Shown here piece by piece: positions 1 to 11,273 of a stretch of DNA of 64,000 nt. Location: NCBI GenBank assembly GCA_002633005.1, contig NMRA01000343.1, positions 62,001-126,000 of the forward strand, read 5' to 3'. The notes beneath the pieces are model-generated. The model did no database searches, was not told the origin of the DNA, and worked only from the letters and a program-made list of their open reading frames with translations. The translations under genes and the position numbers were made by a program. Every line of letters begins with the position of its first letter. Position 1 is the first letter of the stretch. This DNA comes from Phoronis australis. Lineage: Eukaryota > Phoronida > Phoronidae.

Positions 1-381
1 TATTAACCCCTTGAGGTTTAGATAGTCTTAGAATATTAAGTTCTTAAATTTCAGAAACATTCTGAAAATTTTTCTTCGAATTCGAGGGGCACACGCCTTC
101 GGTTAAAATTTTTCCACAAGGAAAACATTTTTCTGATCATTCAAATCAGAATTTCTCAAAAAAAAAGTTCATTTTCCAATTGGCATACATTTGGGATTCA
201 AATTCTTGATATTAAGTATTGAGATTTGAGCATGGAATCTAAACTAAATGGATTTGTTTTATGAACAATAGACTTCTTGCAGTTCAAAAAATATTACAAA
301 TTTAATTATAAGTTAGGTAAGTTAAATGTCACTATTGCCTTGCTCCACTATAACTGCGTAACTCATTCCACTCCACCCTAG
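1..381 (+). other. Partial intron of the dynein gene
   Basis: AT-rich sequence with no ORF of note. It ends in a pyrimidine-rich tract and the AG at 380-381 that precedes the first visible dynein exon. Confidence 0.8.
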
Positions 382-3300
382 GTGTCTGAGAACTTGCTAA
401 GTATCTATCTGGATGAGTATGAAGAAACCCCCTGGGATGCCTTGAAATACTTGATTGCTGGTATCAACTACGGGGGTCACGTGACCGATGACTACGATCG
501 TCGACTGCTGATGACTTACATATCTGAGATGTTCTGTGAGGAGACCATTGCAGCACCATTCTTTAAGTAGGTTCCTTTCTTGGCAAAGTTCTGTGCCTTG
601 TAGTTTACTTAATTAATAGTTTCTTTGTTGAAATAATTCTTTGGAATATAGACAGTATTTATTAAAAATTAAGTGGCATTTTGTCCAAGCAGGCACGTGT
701 TATGAGTGTTTCCAAAGATCTGGCCCCTCCCTTCCCAGTCATTTTTCCTTGACTGTAATGGAGGGTCCCTCTTTTAATGGTCCTCTGGGCCATGATCCAG
801 AATGAAAAAATAATGTCAAAACTAGGCCTAATTCTAACGAATTCATTAAACTCGACAACTGTTGATCAATCATTATTGAATAACAATCTCTTCAACAATT
901 TTTTTATTCAGACTGTCGTCTCTACCCACGTATTACGTGCCAAAGGATGGACCACTCAACTCCTACAAAGAGTATGTTAGTATGCTACCCAACATTGATC
1001 ACCCCGAGGCTTTCGGCCAACACCCCAACGCTGATATCGCCTCGCAGATTGCCGAGACCAGGATGTTGTTCGAGACCCTGCTCTCGCTTCAGCCGCAGGT
1101 GTCCTCAGGAGGTGGAGAAAGCCGTGAAGATAAGGTGAGTTTGGCCGCAGTATTACTGTGTCATGTTGGAGAACATTACATTTTGGTTTGGTCGATAAAT
1201 CAGTGTTTAAATATCCAATTTACTCCAAAAAAATTAGAATTCCAAGACTGACAACTAGGTATTACAAATTTCTTCTGCTCAGTTTACAAAATGGAGGATG
1301 CACTGACATTTGGAACATGAATGATCATCACAGACTTGGGTACTGTGTGTGCACGAGAACAGTACATAGCACAACTGGTGGTCCCGATGGCTGGGTGGAC
1401 TTGAAGCTGTCCCCGGATTACTGAAGGTCATAGGGTTCAAGCAGAAATCTTTTTGGACTTTATAATCAGGTCAGATAATGTGACCATGTATGTGGGTATC
1501 TGCGGTATACATTTACATAATATGCAGTCATTCTAGTTGCGTGTTAAAATATGTGGTCAAGTCATTTTAAAAATGAAAAAGTTAGTGTTAATTAATTAAG
1601 ATTTGTCTTCACAATTAAGTACTAATTAAAATTCCAGGTGTTGGATTTGGCTGCAAACATTGGCAAGCAGGTCCCAGAAAATATCGACTACGAGGGAACA
1701 GCTAAGATTCTGTCTGTTGACCCTTCACCTTTGAACGTTGTCTTACTGCAAGAGGTAAGAGCATGGAATACTTTTTAGAAAAAATGTAATTTATTGTCAC
1801 AAAATTCATTTTCAGTTCAAATGAGGCAGCCTCTTGAATTAACAGAAGTTTTGAGCATATTTTCCGCCTTGCAACTCACCTATATTGGTTTTGGCTGTGC
1901 GGTTTCCTGGTGCTCTGGTGTTTTTTTGTATGTTTTAAACTTACAAGACTTTGAATTTATTTTGCTTCTCATTTATTAGTTTTTCAGGATGTTGATGCTT
2001 GGCGTGTAGCAGCCATGAATTATCACAGCCATGACTGTGTTTTATGTCAGATATAAAAAATAATTTCTCTCTCAGCAAGTCTCATTTTCTTGACTGTTAA
2101 GTTACTTGTTGGCGATAAATTTCATAAATTCCTTTCATATTTCAGATTGAGCGTTATAACGCACTGTTGAATGAGATCCGCCAGTCGCTGTCTGACCTTG
2201 AGAAAGGCATACAGGGTCTGGTAGTGATGTCATCTGAGCTGGAGGACATCTTTAATTGTATCTACGACGGCAAGGTGCCGCCGGCGTGGCTTAAAGTGAG
2301 TCTGAGCTATGAAGAGTCTTAATTATCATCCCAAAAAGTTTATAAAATGGCTATGGTTCAGTGGTGTGGAAATGAGGCTCTAAAGTTCGTTTGAAACTCA
2401 GACTGACCACACATCTAGTGATGCCTGCAATGAGTTCCACAGGGAATGCTGGGTAAAACATGGCCAGATACCACCAACTGACTGACTGCCTTTATATCAC
2501 CTGAAATGTGAAAGTGTGCTAACGATTTATCAATTTTCGAATTTGCGGTAAAAATCTTTTAGTCCCTGGCCCTGAACCAAATTAGCTTACTATCTTTGCA
2601 TTTATATTTTGTCTCATATATTAAACTTGGCTATCATGAAAAGTATGTACTCTGTTGATAATTCTTTTTTACTAAAATTTTCTATAAAACCTTGAAAAAG
2701 GCAACGTCCAAGAAACATTGCACAGATTCACTTTTGGTGGTTATTTTTACTGCAGCTTTCCATTTTTAAAATGGACAAATCTGGGTTTTAGTAGAAAATA
2801 TGTCACTCACCTGTGACAAAATATTGGTTAATAGGAATTTACCCTTTTCTCTTCGGAATCCATTAAATCCTAAAATCATTGGATTTCGATGTTTATAACA
2901 TAAACTTTTCTACTGCATCTTTACATTGTTGTCTTGTCTATCCACAGGCGTATCCATCACGTAAGCCCCTGGCCTCCTGGACACGTGACCTGGTCAAGCG
3001 CCTGGAGCACTTCGCCAACTGGGCCCTGACCGCCCACCCACCTCTCCTCTTCTACCTGGCCTACTTCACCTTCCCAACCGGCTTCCTGACTGCTGTACTA
3101 CAGACCTCCGCTCGACAGAATAATGTCTCAGTTGACTTGCTATCCTGGGAGTTCTCAGTCATGACTGTTGATGACTCCAACTTGACTGGTGCACCAAAGG
3201 TGAGAGATATTGAAGAGTGTGTATACCTCGCCCATTTGGGTGATCGTCCAGGGCATTTTAACCATGAAACTGAAAAATTCAGCTGAAGGTAGTGAAATGT

Positions 3301-4313
3301 GGTTGCTTAAAGGTGAAATTTCCTAAGATTTGTGGGTGAGCATTGTTCATCTGAAAATGATAGTTTGGTTGTTTGGCAACTTATTTAAGTGTATTTTTTA
3401 ATTGAAAATTTATTAGAAATTTCAATATTTTCCATTATTTTTCACCAGGACGGTGTGTTGATCAAGGGCTTGTTCCTAGAGGGCGCCGGCTGGGACAAGA
3501 AGAATGCGTGTCTGGTCGAGGCCAATCCCATGATGCTGGTGTGCCCCATACCCACAATACACTTCAAACCGGTCGAGAACAAGAAAAAGACTGGAAAGGG
3601 TAGGTGTTGAGTTTTGCGGTGTGGCACCGTGCCTCTTCCTGCACTGTCTTGTGGTGATGTCACCATTGCAGTATACTGGTGTTGGTGTTTCTTTATTGCC
3701 AAGTAAATGCCATGCAATGTGGCAAAGTTCATCTTGTTTCATTGTAGTCTTGGTAGAAATGTGAAAGAAATCGAAAGAAAATAATTGTGGGTCATTTAAG
3801 AATTAGCTGAAAATTTATTGTTCTGGAATTTATCTATCAACATTTTGACAGGAAGTGAGATGCAGTGGAACTGGGTTACAATGACCTCATGGTCGGTTCA
3901 TGAGTTCCAAGCCAACTGTACCATGTTCAACTTGCTTCGGTTGCAGTGATCTTGTGTTGCAACAAACATTTGAGAAAGGTCACGGAGGGTTCGTTGTAAC
4001 AGGGTTGTACTATAGGTGATCCACTTCGTCATTCCAACTTGGCAAAGTACTGATGTGTGAAAAACACGGAACAACTTCCTTGAGATATTTGTCATTTGTA
4101 GTGTCATTGGGCCTCTTATAGTTCTTTCTTAATTCCAGTCGTTATATGTATGTTACAGGTATGTACAACTGCCCCTGTTATTACTATCCAAATCGCGCGG
4201 GCGGTAGTGGTCGCCCCTCGTTCGTGGTGGGCGTCGACCTCAAGTCTGGTGACAAGGGATCAGACCATTGGACCAAGCGAGGTACTGCCTTGTTGATGAG
4301 TCTGGACTCGTAA
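382..4313 (+). CDS. DNAH2: Axonemal dynein heavy chain 2, C-terminal exons (partial gene)
   Basis: Seven joined exons encode the last 410 residues of an axonemal dynein heavy chain motor: 382-566, 912-1134, 1638-1754, 2146-2295, 2948-3199, 3449-3599 and 4159-4313 (TAA at 4311-4313). All junctions are GT-AG and phases agree (2,0,0,0,0,1). The segment covers the end of AAA6 and the dynein C-terminal domain. Landmarks are GGHVTDDYDRRLL, NADIASQI, a FTFPTGFLTAVLQ stretch, ARQNNVSVD, EGAGWD, the NCPCYYYPNRAG block and a terminal WTKRGTALLMSLDS. The CPCYYYPNRAG block and this terminus fit DNAH2 (inner-arm I1/f type) better than the outer-arm or single-headed chains, judged from family knowledge without a database search. 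The dynein walks on microtubules in the ciliary axoneme. The 5' part lies before position 1. It converges on the unknown minus-strand gene that ends at 6300. Confidence 0.93.
567..4158 (+). other. Dynein gene introns
   Basis: The six introns are 567-911, 1135-1637, 1755-2145, 2296-2947, 3200-3448 and 3600-4158. I see no embedded gene, long inverted repeat or RNA gene in them. Short ORFs here read through splice sites and are not supported. Confidence 0.7.
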
Positions 4314-4919
4314 AGAAGGAGGGAAAGTAGTAGGAGTTCAAAACAATGGCGTTTAATGCGTAAAATTTTTGTCAAGAAAAGTTTTAGTAAAGAAATGTTA
4401 TACAAAACAATGTTATACAAACAGAGTCAACATTTATGTGAATGAGCCATCATTTGCATTCACATGTTGTTGGCAAAATATTTCATAAATATGTTAAGCT
4501 ATTGATCAATTGAAATGCATTGGTTAAAGTTTTTAAGTAATTGCCATTTTGAACTGTGAGACGCCAACATTCAGTTAAGTGTAGATGATGGCATGTTTTA
4601 TTCATGATGGATTTATTCATGATGAAGCCTTTGAAGAGGAAAGTCAGAAACTATCAAATGAGAAAACTGTGATAGATGTAAATATTTTCATTGTACTGTT
4701 ATAATTCATGTTTGAGTTTATGTTTTTAAGTGTATTTTATTTAAAAGTTATTATTTTCTTAAAGAATTTTTTAAACAGTTTCTAGATTCTGTTGAGCTAG
4801 AAAAATACCATTCCATCCGTTATCAACTGGTTGTCAGAGTCTGTTATTTCCGAGAGTTTGGTTAGTATTTGATAATCAACATTTTGCCATTTTAAATACT
4901 TTTTGCTGATGATTTATTT

Positions 4920-4925
4920 AATAAA
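4920..4925 (+). promoter_or_regulatory. Candidate poly(A) signal of the dynein gene
   Basis: This is the first AATAAA hexamer I find downstream of the dynein stop, about 600 bases after it, in an AT-rich run. Use of the site is inferred only from motif and position. Confidence 0.4.
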
Positions 4926-5352
4926 TAAATGAATACTTACATTTTTATTTTGTTTTGTTCACTCCAAGTATCATGGCCTAGGGACTGGAGAACATTTAGT
5001 AATATTGCTTCAAATGGTGATTTTTTAGGAAAATGTCAAAGGTAAAAGTTGAAGTTCTGTCAATTTTAGTAATCCCCTAAGAAAGAGTATCCAATCTTAT
5101 TTAATACTATTCAAAGCTTCTTACATTTTGATGATGGAATTTAATTGACTTTTGTTTTTTAAAAAAATCACGTTTTGTTACAGTATTTTTCTGGTCATGT
5201 GTGAGAAACATAAAATTATCTTCATCTCTCCCCAAATCTTCCCCCGTGTTATAGTTGTTTGACCCCTTGCTCATATTTTTGGGTATTTTGATAACTATTG
5301 AGTCAAATACCAACTGCTGACTAGAATACCTGGGGGATATTCTCATGGAAAT

Positions 5353-5480
5353 GGTATGTGGGGGTGCAGCTCAGTAGATAGCACTGCCTACGACCAATTT
5401 CCCTACTAGGAGGTGTCTTGTGGCAAAATTTCCCCACAAAAGGGTTTCACATATATATGTGTAAATCTTGAACGGTCGTG
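5353..5480 (+). repeat. tRNA-like SINE head
   Basis: At 5361-5393 the sequence reads like the 5' half of a tRNA, with an A-box-type GCAGCTCAGTAGATAGCAC followed by an anticodon-arm-like segment. A convincing B box and a closed acceptor stem are absent. This suggests a decayed tRNA-derived SINE rather than a working tRNA gene. The 3' end of the element is not defined. Confidence 0.4.
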
Positions 5481-6299
5481 GGAATATAGATAACAACCTA
5501 TGCAGAAATCTTTTCAGACTTATGTTCAACAGGTCGTGTGATATGGCCAGAAGGTGGCGTGCAGACAAGACATTTCAAAAACTTTTGTTGTTGCAACGGA
5601 TGTACTCGCTTGTGGAAACACAGCATCTCTTTTTGTTTTATTTTGGGTTCAAAGGTTAAAACTTCACTGTCCAAGAGTCCCTATGAAGGGGTTAGGTTTA
5701 CGCGTGAATTATCCCTACATACGGGTGATGTTTCTGGAGCAGAAGCCTGCGAAGGGTGGCTTAATAGAATCTCCCTATGGATCCCCTTTCTGAGACCACC
5801 CTCTAAATGGGTGGGTGTCTTAGTTGTCCAGCTCCACCCTCCATCATTGATATAGTCGATTCCTCCCCGGGCTTAAAATTTGCCCCAAGCGTCTGCCTGT
5901 TCACATGCAGCAAGTCTACAATAATCTTACAGCGGCTACTTCACAAACTGGGTTATTTTCTCTACCGTTTGAACCTCTCACAGAATCACACCTGGTTGTG
6001 TTCCGTAGATAAAAAATGGCAACAACGCAAAGGTCACAAGTGAAGCACGTGAGCACACCTGGTTTTTCTCGCGAGTGTCTTGGACTTAAAAAACTAGGCC
6101 CGATGGCGGCGGTCGATATTCTGATGGGCTCTTTTGGCTTACGTCCTACTGATGTTTTGCGAGTGGTCGGTCGTATATTGAAAAATCATACAGAGTGTAT
6201 TCCAAGTTACGTCTTCACAAATTTTGGTAAATAAATAAAATTCTAAAGTTTCTTGTAATTTCAGTGTGCGTCTGCTGTATCTGTGATGTATGATCCTCT

Positions 6300-9200
6300 T
6301 TACCCCCTGCGGTGTGGAGCGAGAGACTGTCCGTCATAAGACGACATTTTGGGGAATTCTTTAGCGATCACCATCAAAATTTTATCGGTGGCGATGTCTC
6401 CCCAACCTTTTCGTTTGATTGAGTATTGAATACGCCGCAAGCTGTCTCCGAACTCGACTCCTAGCTTGATTTCTGTCTGGATTTCGGCGTTCAGGTCCAT
6501 AGCCTTTGAAATAAAGCAAGAGATAGTTACTCTATAAAATGTTGGAGTAGTCATCCACAGTTTTTGAACCGAGCACGAAGCATTCATCGTCGTTTCTGAT
6601 TTCTGCAAACCTGGAAAAACGCTCATGAATGAATACCAAAACCACACGAAAACAACTTGAAGGCGTTCATGAATTCCTCTTTTAAGAATGCCCTTACGGA
6701 AAGTCTCCTTTGTTTTCATTAGATTAGGTCTTGTATTTTTTAAAGAATTGGTGGCAATGAGTTTTTGGCTCGTATTGCAATAGAATCCTCTTTTTAACTC
6801 GCTTTTGTCAAGTCAAAACATTGCTCAAATTATGAAGCGTTACCATTGTTTTATAAAACTTGTGTCATGGTTGAAAATATCGAAGCGTCTGGTCTGAGGG
6901 TCGAAATGTGTCAGATTGCCAGTCACGTACTAGATAACACTTAAGATGTCATCGTTTGACAAAGCTTCGGTAAGCCGACGAATTTGTTTTCTGTATTTCT
7001 GCTGTTGATATTCACATGTAGTCCTGGATATGTAAAATACCTACTGGAAGCATACCTTAACTTATTTGGTATGACACCTAAAAACACAGCATTACTCTTC
7101 CATCACGTTATTGGTGAAAATAAAAACGAAATTTTTGCTCCAAAGAGATCTGTCATCCACTAACCTGGAGTTGCTCAGTGACTTTTGCATACTTGTCGAT
7201 GAGCGTCTTCTGTTGGACCTTTAGTTTATCAGCTGTGGGGATTCTCAGAATAGCCTTCGAGTCTACACCGGGAACTTCAACAATGCCCGCCAATTCACTG
7301 AACGACTGCCTCGAAGAAGAAAAGGCCGCCTTCAGATCATTGTTGGAATTTCTTTCCATTGTAATTTGTCCATCTGCAAAATGAAAATTCACTCATTTGT
7401 TGCAGACAGTCCCTAAAATGAGTGTGTAGTGTATCCAAGTGACAAATCTCACATTTTCTAATTGTTTTCGATGTCATGTTCAAAGAGTATCATGGTAAGC
7501 CTACTATGATTTGATCGACTTAGTTCGAGTTCGTTTCATGAAAAGTTGAACTGAAATGACGGGGAAGAAGGATCTTCAAAATTACTGAATAGGTAATTTT
7601 ATCATCTTGAATGGTTTTGAATTGTTTGGAATCGAATTGAAACTAGACACTATTTTACAAGTGTTCATAAAGTTTTGAAATTTTCTTACAAACAAATTGA
7701 GTTTTTGATGACAATGATCCAGACTTTTCTTGGCACATCGAGATAAGTGTTCGAGAATGTACATGTAAGGATACGCGGCTTTCGTACCCCGATAAAAAGG
7801 TCATGATTCGTTGCCGTTTCATTTGAAGTTATAGCCGTCCCATTCATCAAACTCGTGTCAAAATAACTTCACGGATAAGTTCACTACCTATATCTTTTTT
7901 GATTTGTAGCAACTCGTTGTTCGTGTTTCTCATGGATTCGGCCATGTCTTTCGCCATTTTGACGTCCACAGCAACAGAAACACCCAGGGAGAACAGACTT
8001 CCAATTACAATCGAAGTTTCCTTGACGTAGCCTCTGATCTAAAACACGAATTGAAATCGTTGGCATCTTGGGGTTAAGAATGTTTGAAAGACGTTGTCGA
8101 TGGTAAAATGTAATATTTTAGGTCACATTTTATTCAATACGTTTCCGTGTGTGAAGCTATTGGTACCCACGTGATCATTAATTTACGCACGTGTAGTCCC
8201 CTATTTAGGTACGTAACATTTTCCCACTGCACGTTTGGCCATTGATTTCGCGATTGTAACGTCTTATGCCGAAAAACTTTATCAAGAGACATTAAGTATA
8301 AGCGGTACTATTAGGTTCAAAGTATGACATTTAGTATAAATCGAAGCAACCTTAATACGCATGCGCGATAGCAGTTCCGTCGTTCCCAACGCCATGTTCG
8401 TATCGGAGACCCTTTGTCCCATCGCTGGACAACGCGTCGTTTCTATGGCCATGATAGCATTTCTGTCTCTGTCGTGGCTACGCTCCCCCTCCTTCCCTTC
8501 AACTATAACTCTGAAGTGAATTAATATGGTCAAATCGCCTTACCTTTCTGATATTAGGTTTGTTCCACCAGGCTCGGACTCTATTCAACTGTTGCTTAGC
8601 ACGATGGAAACGGGGGCTGGTGATGGGACGTAGCGCCAACTTGGCCGGGTTCGTCTTGACAACTTTTGTGGGGAAATCTATGGGGTTCTTAATGACGCCA
8701 TCCTTCTTCAGTTTGTTGTAGGCAAACTTGAGTCCTGAATGCGACAGTTTGTAAACAGTATCTTAATGGCATTTCAGCGATATTTTCTTTTTAAGTGAGA
8801 TATTGTGACAAGCGAGATACGTGTGTTACAGTCTGTCGACTCATCAGTACTCCGTACGATGTGCATGGTCACGCACCCGGTTTTACCCTTCCCGGCTAGC
8901 CTAGATCGGCTCTTGGGTATCTAAGATTATGTAGAATCTTGTCGACAACTCTGTGTAATTGCCAAATATCTTAAAAACAAGAGGCAGAAAGACTATAGAG
9001 TTTGATTTTTGGCTTTTTGTTAACAGGCCAAGGTTGGGTCACGTAACCATGTTTTAAGTAGTATTTAGCAAAACGTGAAGGTAGCAAAGCCACGGTATTG
9101 ATGAGACTAAATTTTGTTTATAATAAATATTCAAATGTTCAGTTTTCTAAATCATTTCGTTTTCGTTTCATACAGCTTTTGATTTTTTTTCATGAAAATG

Positions 9201-11230
9201 GTAAAAGTCCAATTTTCAAAGCACCTCATACAAAAGTGGAACATTTTAAAAACAACTGCTAACAAAGTTTTGGAGAAGATGGCATAAAACATAGCATGTG
9301 AAAGTTTGGTATGAATCAGATCTACCGTCTGGGAGGTACGATGTTCCAAAGTTGGCCAAGTTTGGACATCAGTTTCTCGAGCGTACTGCACAATCTTAAA
9401 AACGCTTAGATGTGTGCTTGTTAATCAGTTTTTATGAGCTAATTGTCTCATCAACTCGGTAAAAAACATTCTCATCAACGAAAGAAAAAATATATGTATG
9501 ATGTTTGCAGATTTTCTTTGGCACGCTATTTTAGCTGATTTGCAGGAGACTTCGCGTACTATGATCATACAATTATTCATATTCATGATCTATGAGCCTT
9601 CATTTACCAATACAAACTGTAACTGAACATACTACGGAAAATTAGGACTGACTTACCGTGGTATAGCAATTTCGCGCCGTCAAAAATTCCCAGGATCGCC
9701 AGTTTGGTAACAGCCGCTTTTTTCATAGCTTCGAACTCTTCGCGGTAAGCGTTCAATAGACGGTTAGTGTTGGCCTCGAACTCTTTAGCCAGGCCTTCGT
9801 ATACGTTCGGAGTACCTGGAAAATCACAACGTAAAAAGGATACCAAAACCCTGTTTTGGCCCATTGAAAAATATCAAAAACAACTTTTCAATCTAGATTT
9901 CTGACACAGAATAATGCTATGTAATCTTCGACAGCCTTCAAAAGTTTGGAGCAAAATTGGGAATCTCCTTACAAACTCTGCTGGACGGGCAAGCGTGACC
10001 TACGACGTAGGTTCGGTCAAAGGCAAGTCTACGCGAAGGCCGATGCTGCATTGTTGCATGGAGCGAAGTTCACGTTCAAGCTCAGCGCACGTGTTCATGA
10101 ATTGACAACAAAAGTTTAGGATGCGTCAGAATTAGTTAAAATCAGAGTTACGACCTTTTAAAAACGGGGCAAAAATTTCCAAGAAGGTGTCTACACGCTC
10201 GACGTTTATCGTTTATAATACTATGATGTCTATGGTTTCTCCAATCGCGTACCGGCGCTTAGGCCTAAATGAGCGTATGTGTGGTGTACATCGTCGAGTA
10301 AAATTAATGCATACCAATTTTTCTTGTAATAGACACGACTAGGTAAGCGATGTTGCCGGATTGTTGGGCAAGATCATTGTTGTACGCAAGGATGTCAGTC
10401 ATGTCTTTGTACAACTTCCTGAAATAATACAAAATAACATACTCTACTAATAAGTTACATGAATTTTGGACTATAATAACAAGAAGACAATAGTGCCCTT
10501 CCCATGTGAAGACTACCTTACTATAGTCCCACTATTTTTTAAGCAAATATTTTCTAAGATTTTTTGCTTTGGTACAAAAGTTTTCTGGGATCTTGGGTTC
10601 CATCAAATTTTGAAAGATTATTCCCGGAAAATTTATTCATGATGTGACCTTAGTTTACTTAAGTAAAATTCTAAGCCATACAGCTCTGGACCAATGGTAG
10701 TGTTGAAACTTATGTTCTGACTACATCTGTTATAAGTCTCACTGATGTCTTTTTGACGCCTGCCAATAGGGCCTAAAAAACCTGCTAGGGTTGCATGGAG
10801 TCACAACAGGTTAGTGGAAATAACTGCAAAAAGATTCATGCGAAACTTCTGAGACTGAAGTACATTTCAATGCTACTAGTGGTAAAATGTCTTTGTGGTA
10901 ACAGTAATAAAAATCCAGGAGTAGCGTTACGTGTATTTTACGTGGTGAAATAATTTGTACTCGAAATTATTTTTGGCATTTTCCATTCCATCATAAATGT
11001 CTAATATTCTATGCTCTAGTACTTACGGTTTAAGCACATGAGTTTCTAGTCCAATTTCACATTTGATCAACCGTAGAGTTTTGAGCTACAAACACGAGTA
11101 AAAACTCGAGATTTCGAATAAAAACCCGAAATTTTGAGTTCCGATTCGGACTTTTAGCCTAAATGTTGGTGTCTTCAAGTGCAAACTAGGATTAGACAAC
11201 AATTCGCCTAATGTTGATAATAATAATAAC

Positions 11231-11273
<43 letters not shown>

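Larger units (their letters stand above)
4314..6299. other. Convergent intergenic region
   Basis: The region separates the dynein stop from the stop of the minus-strand secreted-protein gene. It should hold both 3' UTRs. A tRNA-like SINE lies near 5353-5480. Short plus-strand ORFs between 5468 and 6234 have no recognisable domain or splice support. Confidence 0.6.
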
